This document shows, in pieces, positions 27,074 through 40,162 of a stretch of DNA of 64,000 bases (the first letter of the stretch is position 1; each line of letters starts with the position of its first letter). The stretch is from Dermanyssus gallinae (Eukaryota; Arthropoda; Arachnida; Mesostigmata; Dermanyssidae). The stretch covers positions 62,001-126,000 of the forward strand of contig QVRM01001405.1 of the NCBI GenBank assembly GCA_003439945.1. The letters are read 5' to 3'. The notes beneath the pieces are model-generated. The model saw only the letters and a list, made by a program, of their open reading frames with translations. It was not told where the DNA came from and searched no databases. The translations under genes were made by a program, and so were the position numbers.

Positions 27074-27894
27074 GCGGTAGGCAAGTGAATGGTGGTTTCC
27101 CCACCATTCCGCGCTCTACTCTCCAACTCACAGAGACAGGCGAATGGACGGCCCGATTTCCAGCTGTCTGCTACAGTCACTTGGTCAGTCAGCCAGCACT
27201 GGTTGCTGACTATATTACGAGCGCGAGCGCGGAGTTGGGTCGGGTTCGAGACCTTCCGCGTCGTGGTAACAACACTCACCCTATCAGCAGCCCACTAACG
27301 CTAACCGCAACACTAACCAAGCAAGCAAGTAACCATCGCACACTCATAGACACACAGACAGACATCCCTACATACATTTGTCCATGCATACAAACGTATA
27401 TGGATACACGCATGCATATACGCTCCTCAGAAGACAATGGTGACAATGCCACCTTTCGATACGCAGCCTGCAGACGAGCTTGTTCGTCGTGTTTTCCTAC
27501 GCGAAACGCGATAGAGGAAAGACCTTGACGCATAAGCGTCTTGCCACCACCATCTTACAACAACGACTCCTCCATGTGTCTGTGTGTGTATCAATTATAA
27601 CGTGCATTCGTACAAATATACACTGTACTCGCCACCCCGTCTTTCTTTCCCAATGACCCGCACCCCCGTGGGTTCGCCCTGCATTGCCGACTCCACTGTA
27701 GTAGTTCGAACCCGGAAAGTGATTTCGGTTCGACGGATGACGACCACAATGATGCTGGATGATGCTGACTGGTGATGATGATGATGATGATGACGACAAT
27801 ACATCGAAGCTGCTCGTGAAGAGCTTTCGAAGATGCTCACGCCGCTCCGTCACCGCTGCATCATCACCTGAGCTGAGCAGGCGGGTAGCCAGAC

Positions 27895-27966
27895 AGGCGT
27901 TGAAGTTTGAAGTCTTCGCACCCGCAACCAACCCGAGGCGTTGAAGTTTGAAGGTCTTCGCACCCG
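27895..27966. repeat. 30/31-bp direct repeat
   Basis: Copies at 27,895-27,924 and 27,936-27,966 are identical except for one extra G in the second (GAAGTC versus GAAGGTC). The single-base indel would shift any reading frame, so the repeat argues against coding. Confidence 0.85.
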
Positions 27967-28070
27967 ACAACGATCGCCAGCGCAGCAGCAGCATCAGCAT
28001 CAGCACAGCCATCACCACCATTGCCGCCGCCGTCAAAACGGTGGTGGACGGCCGGTGACTACCTCCCACT

Positions 28071-28089
28071 CCCCCCCCCCCCCCCCCCC
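28071..28089. repeat. Poly-C run (19 C)
   Basis: Nineteen cytosines, the longest homopolymer in the window, followed by CCG triplets. Confidence 0.9.
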
Positions 28090-29236
28090 GCCGCCGCTGA
28101 TATCAGGTGTGCGCGGCCAGCGACACCGGTTCGGCGACGCCCCCTCTTCTCGCTTTCTTGAACTTACCCGTCCATTCGGGCGCCCGCCCGCTTGCAGGCT
28201 TGCTTGTTTACCTGCTGTTGTTTTGGCCTGCTCGCTGTGTCTGTCGGAAACGTTTAGAAGAAAACAAACAACAGGTAGTCGCACTACTACGACGTAGTAG
28301 TGGTACGTACGTAGTAGTAGTAGTAGTATTAGAAAAAGTAGCAGTGATAGTAGTGGTGGTAGTAGTAATAGAAAAGAAGAGTGAATCGGCTAGAGCCGAT
28401 GAATGAACAGAACCCACCAGCTCCCAGGGGCAATCTGACAAACGACTGTGACGGCAAGAACAATGACGGACGGACGGGGGGGGGGCAGCGTGTAGCTGGT
28501 TAGCTATATAGAAAGGTAGGTAAACAGGTAGATCGGTAGGCAGCTAGGAAGAAGGAAGAAAGGGCGGAAGCCTGCCTATATTCTGCCTGCTTAGACGGGG
28601 GTTCGCTAACTCGCTCGCCTGACGAGGCGACTCGACTCGAGGGCCAACGAGAACCGAGGAAACAAAACGGCGAACCAACCCCCAGCAGCAGCAGCAGCAG
28701 CAGCAGGAACAACAGCCTCTGCGGCTTCTGAGTCGCTCCCTCGCTTCTGATGGTGGCTCCTCAAACAGGTGCGCGATCTGCGATTTGCGAGCTGCAACAG
28801 GAACAACAAAAACCACCCCCACCACCACAATAACAACAACAACAACGGCAGCAGCAGAAAAAGCAGAATCAACAACAGAAGCAGCCGCGGCAGCAGCAGC
28901 AACAACAACGACGACGATGATGCCGACTGCAGAAACAACCACAGAAGCGAAAGCTACGCAGAACTGGCCACACGCAGGGAGGGGTAGGAGAAGAACACAC
29001 ACCGCAGCATATTTCGCTCAACGACTGCTGCGCCGTAACATTAGAAACAAGATTGGATGATGGTGAAAAACGCGCCACGATGATACCCGACCGAAAAGCC
29101 TCCTCCTCAACAACAACAGCAGCACACAATGGAAAGCTTAGGAGAACTGGAAAGAGATAGCTAAGACGGGCGGTTGAAAACTGCTGCAAAAGAGAAGGGA
29201 GAGAAAGATAGAGATAAATGACAATCTATGTGTGCG

Positions 29237-29278
<42 letters not shown>
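29237..29278. repeat. (TA)n microsatellite
   Basis: TA run of about 42 bases. Another lies at 29,503-29,529. Confidence 0.95.
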
Positions 29279-29282
<4 letters not shown>

Positions 29283-29826
29283 GAACGAGAGAGAGCAGAA
29301 AAGCATCACCAGCAAACAAGGGATAAGGACGGCCCTTCTACTGTGCGAGCAAGTATGATGGCATCGGTGACGCCACTATATTGTCGCCAGCAACGATAAA
29401 AGCAGCAGCAACAATTCCATCATTATCATCATCATTGATGATATTGTTGTCGCTAACTAATCAGAGAGTGATTGATATCGCGGTGAGGTTGGCTGTTCTG
29501 CCTATATATATATATATATATACATATATGTGTGTCCGATTGACTGGGTGATTGTTCGATTGATTGGCACCTGGCCTGCAAAGGACCACCAGGGTCTGCG
29601 GTAGTTCGGCCGACTGCATGTATCTCTTCCGCCCCTTCGCTTTTTCTCTCTGCCCCTCTCCCTTTCTCTCTCCCGCACATATTTATTTTCCGTTTTTCTT
29701 CTCATTGTGGACTCCATCCTTCTCCCCTCCTCCCAATGTGTCCAATTGTTTCCGTCTCTACGCTTTCGTTACCTCTCTCTGTCTTTCTCTCTCTCTTTTA
29801 AACTCCTGTCTACAGTTCAGCAGCAG

Positions 29827-30009
<183 letters not shown>

Positions 30010-30939
30010 TTACAGACAAAAACAATGACGTCGTCGTACTGGGTGGTTGCTGTAGTTGCTATCGGCGGTAGTGATAATTATTATGATGATGTTATTGTTT
30101 TTGTTGCTGTTGTTGCTGGTTCGTTGTACCGGCGAATGGATGCATCATTATGCATGGATGCATTCGGGTCGTGGTCGTGACGGACGACGGTATCGGTAGA
30201 TAGACGTGCTATGCGCTGTTGTTGTTGTTGCCATTGTCAACAGGCTGCGGCGGCGGCGGCGACTCAGCCACTGCAGCTGGCTGGCTGGCTGGCTGGTTGC
30301 TTGGTGGGTTGGTCGGTCGGTGGGTCGGTGCTCGTGTTGTTAACCAGAGTGTTAAAGCCGGTATGGGCCGCGATCATGCAGCTTCGCCAGCGTACGCCAG
30401 GCCGCCCGTCAGTCTGTCAGCTGGCCGGGTCGAGTCGGGCTCGTGCTGTAGTAGTAGTAGTAGTAGTAGTAATAGACAACGAACAATACATGCTACTCTA
30501 GTGCCGGCGTCTGCCGGCTATGCTGCTGCTGCTGCTGTTGTTGCTGACAACTGACAACTTTACCTCCACCATCGCCACCACCACCATCACCGTCACCATC
30601 ACCATCGTCAACAGCAGCAGCAGCAGAAGCAGCCGGAGCAGCAACAGTTGCTCGTCTAGTCTCGTCAACGAACGTCAGCCTGCCGACTGTCTGTCTGTTT
30701 ATCTGGCTGACTGATGAATGACATGAGCTGCCATTGTTGCTGTTGCTCTGTTGCTGCTGGAAAACACCTACCCTAACCCGGAAGGATGAAGACCACGACT
30801 ACGAGACTATGCCGGCGCCGCTACACCTATAGTCATCACACCTATAGTAATCACACCTACTATATTTTGCTTGCTGCTCCGACTGCTACCATTCGAAACA
30901 ACGATTCGATACCATTAGCACCGTGTTGTCATCGGGGGC

Positions 30940-30953
30940 GGGGGGGGGGGGGG
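30940..30953. repeat. Poly-G run (14 G)
   Basis: Fourteen guanines immediately after GGGGGC. Confidence 0.9.
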
Positions 30954-31343
30954 AGTACTACGATCTCCATCATTTTGCTACTACTACTACTACTACTACA
31001 GCGACTACTACCACCAACCAGTATGACCACTACTAGTAGAGTAGTTGTAACAAACAAAACACAAGTCTGTCGTCAGTCTCAATTAACATTGGAAACTATA
31101 GTTCCTCCTACTGTCTATCCCTCCTATTCCACTACGACTCACTTATGCCACGACCGGGATTAACAATTATATTGTTGTACTATTATTATTAGTAGTAGTA
31201 CAACAGCTTCTACCACTATAAAGATCAAAACAACAACCACTGCATGCCAACGGCATACTGGGTCTTACCACGCACCGCTATCCTTGTTGTTATTATTAAC
31301 GCACAGCTTCAAAGCGCTTTCTCTCCTTCTCTCTCTCTCTCCC

Positions 31344-31371
<28 letters not shown>
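31344..31371. repeat. (TA)n microsatellite
   Basis: TA run of 28 bases following a (CT)n tract, the same CT-then-TA order seen at 6.6 and 12.0 kb. Confidence 0.95.
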
Positions 31372-31375
<4 letters not shown>

Positions 31376-32707
31376 AAAGTATGTGCTAGCGGCAGTGTAG
31401 TTTAAAAGTCTTAAATGGAAAGAGCATCATATTTTAGCTTCACTGCAGCAAGGGCCACTAACCTGCGTAGCCTGTTGACTGAACGTAGCGTTCAGCTTGC
31501 ATCTCCTATTCTACAAAACACACCACTTCTAGAAACCAATATAGGCATGCATGAAGAACATCACCGTCGTTGATCATCATACGAAAGATGGGGCTATACG
31601 TCCTTAGAAAAAAGATGACAGCCGCAGTAAGGTGCTTAGTAGCTCCCAGTAATAATAAGCCTGCCCGCCGCGATCGCTAAGGCCTAGACTCCATGTTTGG
31701 CCACAGCCGACCACAGAGCAATGACGGAAAGTCAAGAGGTGACGACGATCTAAACGTCACATTCGCGGCAATGAAACACGTTAGAGGACAACCTTCCAGC
31801 CGCCAGGGAGGAGATATCGTCCTCGGGGGTCCTCAAGATGGTCCTCTCGTTCGTGGTCTATGCCTATTGTGGTGGCGGCGGCAGCAGTGATAGCGACAAA
31901 CGTATCTATCGTACGTTTCCACAGCGATTCTTGCCCACCAAGAGCACCGCCACCACCACCACCACCACTAGAATCTCTAACAGCGCTGTATCGAGCAAAA
32001 ACAACGGCGCATAGTGTACCAGCGCGTAGAGCGTAGTGTATGGGCTACGACCGCTGTTCTGGGCAAGCCTAGCAAGTAATATATAGCGTGTAATGTTGTC
32101 GTCTTCGGCGGCCCAACATGACAGTGATGTGCCGCCGCAGCACCAACAGCAGCAACAGCAGCGGCACGAAGCAGAAGTAGTCAAAACTAGCAGAAACAGT
32201 CCTAGTCCTAGAAGCAGAACAAAACGTATGCATACAAATAGCATCAACCCTCGTACCCTGTGGTAGTAGGGGCAGCAAAGGAGGAGGAGGAGGAGGAATA
32301 AGAGCAGAAGCAGCAGCAGCAGCAACACAACAAACAATAGCAAAAACAAACGACAGAAACCTCCTACATCATCATCATCATGAGCGCCTTCAACGCCACA
32401 ACCATGATCATCATCATCATCATCAGCGACTTCATCGTTCGCTGCCGCTGGCTGTTGAATAGGAGGAAAACGATCCAGCTGATCAAATAACTACATGGCG
32501 GAGGCGGCGGCAGCCGGTAGCGACGACACCACCACAACCATCAACAGCACCTCCACGGAGGTGGTGTTAGCAGCAGCAGCAGCAGGATCATTGCCACCAT
32601 CACCACCACGGACACCAGACGAACCAGAAGACAAAACGAGACGAGACGAACCAGCCCCCGTTCGGGCCGGCTATCGGGGAGCCGGCGAAGGAGGTTCAGA
32701 GCCGGCC

Positions 32708-32722
32708 GGGGGGGGGGGGGGG
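32708..32722. repeat. Poly-G run (15 G)
   Basis: Fifteen guanines. They fall inside the only non-homopolymeric frame of this area (32,495-32,794) and create its poly-Gly part. Confidence 0.9.
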
Positions 32723-33243
32723 AAGGGGGGTGAAGCACGTGGTGGGAACAAGGGGGTGCGGACGCAGCGTGCACGCGCGATCATGCCATGTTAAAGGAGG
32801 AAGACGACGACGACGATGACGACGAGAAGGTGGTGAAGGAAGAGAAGAAAATAAAGCGGAAAAGAAAAAGATGTACATTGATGCGCGTATACTTCCTCGT
32901 CGTCAGGCAGCGCCAACATCGGCAACAACCGGTGGCAGTAGTAGGCAGTAGGATCCACCCAGGACGGACTGGAGTGGCTGTTATCCATCGTCGCCGTACC
33001 CCCGACACATATGTACATGCTGCCTTCGAGTAAGTACGGCAATTCTGCTGCGGCTATCTTCCGTCTAACTGGCTCACGCTCGCCACCACTATCATGTCCT
33101 TTTATCAGCAGCACTAGCAGTATTACCACCACCACCACCAGCACTGCCCAGAAATACATTCTTAGCTATCGAGTTGATTTATGCCTCATGAGAACCACCG
33201 TATTGTAGTGAGCTCACTTGTAGGTGTAGATGTACGAACTACA

Positions 33244-33263
33244 ATATATATATATATATATAT
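33244..33263. repeat. (TA)n microsatellite
   Basis: TA run of about 20 bases. Confidence 0.9.
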
Positions 33264-34210
33264 TGGATCGCAAATATTGTATGTTATATTATATGGCAAG
33301 CAGAAGCAGATCGAATGCGCTGCGCCGAGTGACGCAAAGCCTTCCCCTCAAAAACACTTCTTCTCCTCCGGTCAAGGCATGCCGCAGCGTTTGGTTGGCT
33401 TGAGCAGTCGTCAGTCAAGTGTTTGTGGTTCGGTCAGCTCAAGCTTGGTTTTATCCCCCCCTCTCTCCCGTCTCATTCTCTCTCTCTTTCGCCCCGTCTA
33501 TCTGTCCGTCGTTTTAGCAAGTTTTGTGACCGTCAACGGGTTTACGAGAGCGCGCGCAAAGCTATTCTCAAGCTACCCGCCAACTCAGTCAGGGCAGACA
33601 GGTTCGAGAGAGAGAGAGAGATACGACGACATGTACTGATTGCTCAATACGATGAAATTGCTTAAAAACGCTCTCACAAGTTTTTTGGGCCACAGTTGTA
33701 TACTAGCATTGTTTGTTTTTCTTGTTTATGTACGCAGACAAGTAAAATGAGAATGTTGTTGTTGTTAAGCGGAGTGTTTTTGTTGCTGATGTCGTCTGTG
33801 TTGATACAGCGTGTGCGTATTTTTGAGTGTGTGTGTGTGTCTATTTGTGTATATGCGTGCATTGTGGCTGCTACTGCTTTCAGTACTGCTTGTTCTTTTT
33901 GTATAGAATATTGTAACATCTTTGGACGATTGTTGTTGTTGTTATTGTATTGTTGTAGTTGTAGTTGTCGTCGATAGATAGGTAGGTGGCCATCCATCGT
34001 CACTAGCAGGGTGGTTTGTCGAACGATAGATCGACTGCTACACCCACCTCGGCTGTAACGAATGTTGGGGTCTTCCCGCGTTTGCTTTTGTCCCCGGAGG
34101 AAAGCGACTACATCATCGTTTTCATTGTTGTTGTCATCGTCCTGCTGATGACCTAACGTGAGTTAGTCAGAACTGCCTGTCTGTTGATCAGACAGCAATT
34201 GTCTACGGAG

Positions 34211-34222
34211 TATATATATATA

Positions 34223-34288
<66 letters not shown>
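34211..34288. repeat. (TA)n microsatellite, 78 bases
   Basis: TA run with a single GC interruption (TATGCATA) near 34,224. It is the second longest TA array in the window. Confidence 0.95.
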
Positions 34289-34289
<1 letters not shown>

Positions 34290-34858
34290 TGCGATAATTC
34301 AATTCATGTTGCAGTACTCGCTCGCTACTGTCGTTGCTGTTGCAGGGCTGGCGTAGTTTAGTTTCGCTGTTCCGCAGCTAGAGTTTGAGTTCTTTCGTCC
34401 TACATTCCACGTCAGTTAGTCGAGTCGATGTCGGTCCAATCGATCCATCCACATATCTAGCTATCAGATCTCTATCTATGTATCGATTGGTGAGGCAGCA
34501 GCAGCAGCAAGGGCGACGCCACCTTGATGTTTGTACAGCTTTGCGCGCAGCAGCTTCGTCTCGAAACGACGTTAAAAACTCTCAACAAACGCTACCCTCT
34601 TCCCCCCTCCCATCTCTCTCTCTCTCTCGCGCGCGTGCGTTTGACTCTTTGAGGCCAATTGAACGGAGGAAGGGCGGGCGGGATCGAACAAGTAGTACCT
34701 TCTCCGAGTCGATTGCTCCCGACGTCTGATCGGTGCGACACAGCGGTACAGCGTCCACGTAGTAACAATAACACGTCGACACACTCATCCGTGCGTCGTC
34801 TCACGACAAATGTCAGCCCCAACAAACTCACGGGAGAATGCGTGCGGCCGTGAAACAG

Positions 34859-34889
34859 ATATATATATATATATAGAGAGAGAGAGAGT
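34859..34889. repeat. Compound (TA)n-(GA)n microsatellite
   Basis: TA run to 34,875 passing directly into GA repeats. Confidence 0.95.
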
Positions 34890-35762
34890 AAGAAATCAAA
34901 AGACAAAAGGTAGCTTCTAACTATTTGCCTGGCGTTTAGGTGGATCAGCCGCCGCAGCAGCAGCAACAGCAATAGAATTCTGCAGCGCAGACCGCTCAAC
35001 CGTTTGCGTTGACATGTTCTCGTTGAGGTGACGATATATCCGACATCAACTAACTCAACTACAACAACAACAACAACCGGCAGGTAGACAGAAAACAGTA
35101 GAATAGAAGAGTCAACTCTGCGATGACAGTCGATTCGTTCTTCACCGTCGGTCATCGTCATTCGCCACCATCGACTTCAACAATTGCCATCCACCCACCC
35201 ATTCCCTCCTACATACACAGCGCGCGAGATAAAAACAACGGCGACCACGACGGGCATAAGTGACGACAACAATAACTCAGCAGCATAACCGCTGTAACAA
35301 CGGTAGCCACTAATAATAATAATCATAATAATAATAATTGCATTATTATTAATACTGATACTAAACCACAGCAGCAACTACCGGTTCTGTCAATGATGCT
35401 GCTGGCGATCTTGCTGCAGAAATGTCAGCAGAACAGCAGCTCTGTCGACACGCGTCGATCCCCCAACTTTCGCCTTTTTCCGACTGGGCGGACTGGCATG
35501 AGGCGAGGGTGTGTTGACACCTCAGACAGCGCAGACTGCCGCCCTTGTAGCTGCTTCCAGCAACAACAACAATACCGGCATCAACTACCTGAGTTACTTT
35601 TGCGAACGAAACAAAACGATGACAACTACGGCGATGAGCGACCAAAGGTGGCCGAGTAGAGAAAACGACGTTTTTCCTGCCGTGTTGTCCCAACCAACAC
35701 AGAGACGGGCGGCAACGGACAAACGCTGCAGCGAACAACAAACAACCCCAGTGTTTCCGCCA

Positions 35763-35763
<1 letters not shown>

Positions 35764-35819
<56 letters not shown>
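35764..35819. repeat. (ATT)18 microsatellite
   Basis: A pure ATT trinucleotide run of about 55 bases. It is the cleanest AT-only trinucleotide array here. A shorter related run is at 44,850-44,878. Confidence 0.95.
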
Positions 35820-36188
35820 CGCCAATTGCTATTCGTATTTGCCATTGTATTGCCGTTGATGTTTCTTCATTTATTCACAGACGTCGTCATCGCCGTTAAC
35901 AAGGTGGAGTCGCCAGCGGCGTCCAAAGGGGCGGCTCTTACGCCTACCCGATTCTCTACCTCTTTGCCGGGCTTTCCCCTCTGTTCCCATCTCTCTCTCT
36001 CTCTCTGTGCTCGTCATAACGTGTCGTAGGCGTCCACGGTTGCAACCACGGTTAGATCTGTTTGTTGTTAGGCTGGCGGCTGCATTCATTATGAATGGCA
36101 CCGCAGTTGCCGCTAACGGTGGTTTTAATTATGGTAAACATAACCCCGGAACGGGAGACTTCACGATGACGGCACAAGGCACGTACGG

Positions 36189-36198
<10 letters not shown>

Positions 36199-36239
<41 letters not shown>
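36199..36239. repeat. (TA)n microsatellite
   Basis: TA run of 41 bases preceded by (AC)n. Confidence 0.95.
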
Positions 36240-36243
<4 letters not shown>

Positions 36244-38685
36244 CATATCAAGAAAGTGGGTTATACATTGTATGGTTTAAAAAGGCGCTCGTACCACAAC
36301 TGAGTTTGATTAGCAGTCGATGGGCCGCGTCGAAGATGCTCGTGCCGACGACGGCTATGATGGCGGCGCGGAAGGCGGGAGGAGGGAAGACGGAGGTCGA
36401 TCGAGTAAGCCGGCTGACGCCCATGACCCGTCTTTCAGGTCTGAATGCTGTAACTGGTGATTTGTGTGCTACGTTCTGTAAATATGTGTACGCGTGTTTG
36501 TGTATGTATGTGTGTGTGAGAGAGAGAGACTTTGTTTGTAACTTTTTGTCTGTGGGCTGAGGTGTATGTGTGAGCGTGTGCCAATGGTGATTTTGGTGGT
36601 GGTGGTGACGATGACGGCGATGATAATAGTAATGATGCTGTTGTTGCTGCAGCTGCCGCTGACGACATCGTGTTATTGTCACTATCAGCACTGATAACGC
36701 ACCGCGGCCGCATTAGAGGTTAATCCGCACCCACCGTTGTCTCTGGAGCAGCTCTATCCTCGCAGCAGCAGCAGCAGCAGCAGCACGAGGGATTCGACTT
36801 GCGACTAATCAATCGAACAAGATTCGACAGTCTCGAGCGACCACGACGACGAACAACAACAACAACAACAACGACCGCCACAATAACAATGACCATGGTG
36901 ATCGTGGTAATGAAATGAAATGACGATTATGCTCATCATTAGCATGAAGATTACTACGGATTCAGCAGTCATGATGACAGCGGCAAAAAGCGGTTGCGGC
37001 GGTGGCGTCGACACCCAACGCCCGTCCGGGTACGCTGAAGACGCAACTCATGTCGTCGCTGAGAGGTCAACGACAGATGTCGACGACGATGTGAATTCAG
37101 CTTGCCACTGGCCTACTCGATCGACAATCGACAATTGATCGATTATTCGATCGAGCGAGCGATGCAGGCTCGGAAACGGCAACACAAATCAGTTTGCCGC
37201 AGAAGCAATCGCCGCAATGACGACGACGACGAAGGCGGCGGCAGCAATGGCGGCAAATGACCACGACGAGAACTACAACTACTACGCTTTCGTTACGGTT
37301 GTCACGACGTTGCCACACGCCAATCTACAAAACCACCATCTCCATCATCATCATCAACAACAACAACAACAACAACAGCAGAAACAGCAACAACAACAGC
37401 GCCAGCATTGCTTGACGGTAGCTGCTGGTGCCGCTGCTGAAACGTCATAATCGTTGAAGTTCGTTGATTGATCAAATCAGCGTCATATCAACGAATATTA
37501 AATAGTCGATGTCGTCGTCGTCTTCGTTGTCCTTCAACGGAACTGAAGAGGGGGCGTTGCGAGCAACAGTAGCTAACGACTGCAGGAACGACAACGGGAA
37601 CGAGAAAAGAACGCGATGGATGAAAAAGAAAAGGTCCAACAGACGCAAGAAAACGAAAGAAAAAATAGCGAGAGGCAAACCGAACAAACTCGGCTCCCAG
37701 AACTAGATGAGATTCGAGATGATGAACATATGGCGGCGGCGGCGACGACCGACGATGACTTGTCCAGGACCAGGGAGGGCGAAGGAGGAGGATGATGGTG
37801 AGGATGATGATGTCGAACGAGAGAACGTCGAAGATGAACAATCAATCGTGTCAAGTGGCGCAGCAAATCAGCTCAACGCCGTTGTCTCTATTGCGGTGGC
37901 GTGCGGCTCGATCGTGTACCTGGTCGTTGTTGTTTTTCGTTCTTGTTGTTGTTGTTGTTCGTCGTCGTCGTCGTTGGCGCTATGGTGGCAGCATAAACGA
38001 ATCGAGGCTAAAAGAGTATGGATGAATGCAACAGGATGATGCGGCCCTACTGCACATAGGCTGCTGCCGAGGCGCATCTTGAGCTCTCTGAATCTGAGTG
38101 CGTTGTTTGCACTGTTCTGATCTTAAGTTCGAACGGTTCGTCGTTGAACGCCTTTTGAGCACCATGACCATCATCATCATCATCATCGTCATCGTCGTCC
38201 CACCAAGACCCTCATCATCATCATCATCAACCACCCAACCAGAAGCAGCATAAGGAGAAGCAGCAGCAGCAGCAGCAGAAGCATAAATCCTCTTTTTCTC
38301 CTCATTCGTTTCGTACTCACTGCCGGCTACATTTCGATACTTCATGTCTCCACCTATCTATTCAGCATGATGATGATGATGATGACCAAGTCAGTCATGG
38401 CGTATAAACGAATGGATCTTGAGGGGGGGCGTCGGGGCGGTTGGTCGGTCAGGCAAACCGGCAAGCAAGCGCCCATCCAGATCGACCGATGAGCGGCTAC
38501 AACACAAAACAGAGAATGTGAAGACGAGAGAAAGCGGGCAGGTGAGGAAGGGCATTGTTCTTCGCACCTCGAAGCGAAACGGACGACTCGAGTAGAAGAT
38601 GCCGAAAGTTGAATCGAACTGAAGTAAGCAGCAAATACGACGACGACGACGACGACAACAACAACGGGAGAGATATAAACTACAA

Positions 38686-38753
38686 CAACAACAGCATGCT
38701 GCAGCAACAAAGACGACGACAACAACAGCATGCTGCAGCAACAAAGACGACGA
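38686..38753. repeat. 34-bp tandem repeat, two perfect copies
   Basis: Copies at 38,686-38,719 and 38,720-38,753 each contain AACAGCATGCTGCAGCAACA. They sit in a CAA/CGA field (38,639-38,800). The period is not a multiple of three, so the duplication shifts frame, which argues against a poly-Gln coding exon. Confidence 0.9.
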
Positions 38754-39363
38754 CAACAACAACAACGATAACAGCAGCAACAACAACAACGCCATCAACA
38801 GCAAGCAAAGCCCCTCTCCAAGCAACGCGACAGCAGCACTCAAAGCTCTCTTTTTGAGGGATTTACTCCTCCGACCACGTACGTATAGGTTGTGCAGAAG
38901 AAACGCTGTTGTTACCGGGCGGGCAGAGCACAACACCGGCGGCACAACAGCAACAACAATAGCGACAATAGCAATGACGACGAACGACGACGACAACAAC
39001 ACGCTGTCTTAGCTTCGATATCTTCATGCAGACACATACTGCATAGGACAGCATGCTTGTAGACGAAGGAAGCTTCGTCTTTTTTTTCGCTAGCCTCTCT
39101 CTCTCTCTCTCTCCCTCGCTGCTGAAGGCTGCTTTCTTTACCTCTCTCTGAGTCGTCTCCTGCTTCTCCACCCCTCATCCTCTCCCTCTCCCCTCATCCA
39201 GCTACCGCTCACCACAGGTCTTTCTTTTGTCAGATGCTCTTCAATCAGCTTAACGACAAAACTGCAGAAATGCATTCGGTAGGTATTCAACGAGACGGAG
39301 ACAGAGAACGTCACACGCACACACATAAACACGAACACTTACACATATTTATAAATATAAAAA

Positions 39364-39408
39364 ATATATATATACACATCAACCGTGTATATATATATAT
39401 ATATATAT
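39364..39408. repeat. Paired short (TA)n runs
   Basis: TA runs at 39,364-39,374 and 39,388-39,408, separated by a short unique spacer. Confidence 0.9.
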
Positions 39409-40140
39409 GCGACAAATGACGTGAGGTTACGTGGCAGTATTATTAGAAGCAATGCTTGATAATCCCCCTCGCCACCTTACGCGGATGTCGATGACAGCGA
39501 CACCGGCGGCGGCGGCGGCAGCAGCGGCGGCAGCAGCATGGGCGGCAACAGAGCGGGATGCTGCGTGATATACTACAACGCCGAGTAAACGCCAAAACGG
39601 TCTGTCCGTCAGATTCTCAAGTTTAAAATCTCTCCATCTTCTGTGTCTGTCAGTCAGTCAGTCCGTCGTTAGTTAGTCGAATAAATTGAACTGCTGTTGC
39701 TGCTTGAGGCAGTGGAAGACGTAGCAAGAACTCGACCACCATCATCACCAACAGAAGCGCTGTTGATGGCCCGCTCGGCAAGAGACCCACCACCATCACG
39801 CCTCAACATCGACATAGCTCCCGCCTTCTTTCTTCTTTCTTATTTCTTTCTTGCGTTTTTCTTTTCCGTCTATCCTTTTCTCCATCTCTCCCTCCCTGCC
39901 TCGCTCTGCCTTCGGCTATTATTGACCTTCAAACTAGCTACCTAGACAACGACCTACCCACTTTTAGCTAACTAACCAGATAACGAACGGACATTCCAAA
40001 TTACGTCACATGAACAAACATAGAACCACCAGGAGCAGCAGCAACAACAACAACGACGACACGAACAACACAACACGTTCATATCTATTCCTAGGACAGG
40101 TCGTATGCATATATACATGGCAATACGCATAGGTGTACAG

Positions 40141-40162
40141 ATATATATATATATATATATAT
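40141..40162. repeat. (TA)n microsatellite
   Basis: TA run of 22 bases. Confidence 0.9.

Larger units (their letters stand above)
30010..40000. other. Microsatellite-saturated non-coding block, part 4
   Basis: No gene is recognisable. Further simple repeats are (TAG)n at 30,450-30,472, (CTA)n at 30,975-31,000, CAG/CAA at 32,290-32,345, GGT at 36,592-36,610, CAG at 36,762-36,785 and CAA at 37,347-37,402. Unique stretches at about 31,380-31,900, 33,300-33,700 and 36,040-36,190 have mixed composition, but I see no recognised domain. Frames such as 31,693-31,890 and 32,495-32,794 on the plus strand are not convincing as genes. Confidence 0.7.

Noticed and set aside
31693..31890. 65-codon plus frame with mixed composition as a gene
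   Set aside because: Short, with no domain, no clear splice sites and only weak context.
32495..32794. Plus-strand frame with an Ala/Pro/Gly-rich product
   Set aside because: It contains a 15-G homopolymer and triplet runs. The frame depends on homopolymer length, and no domain is seen.
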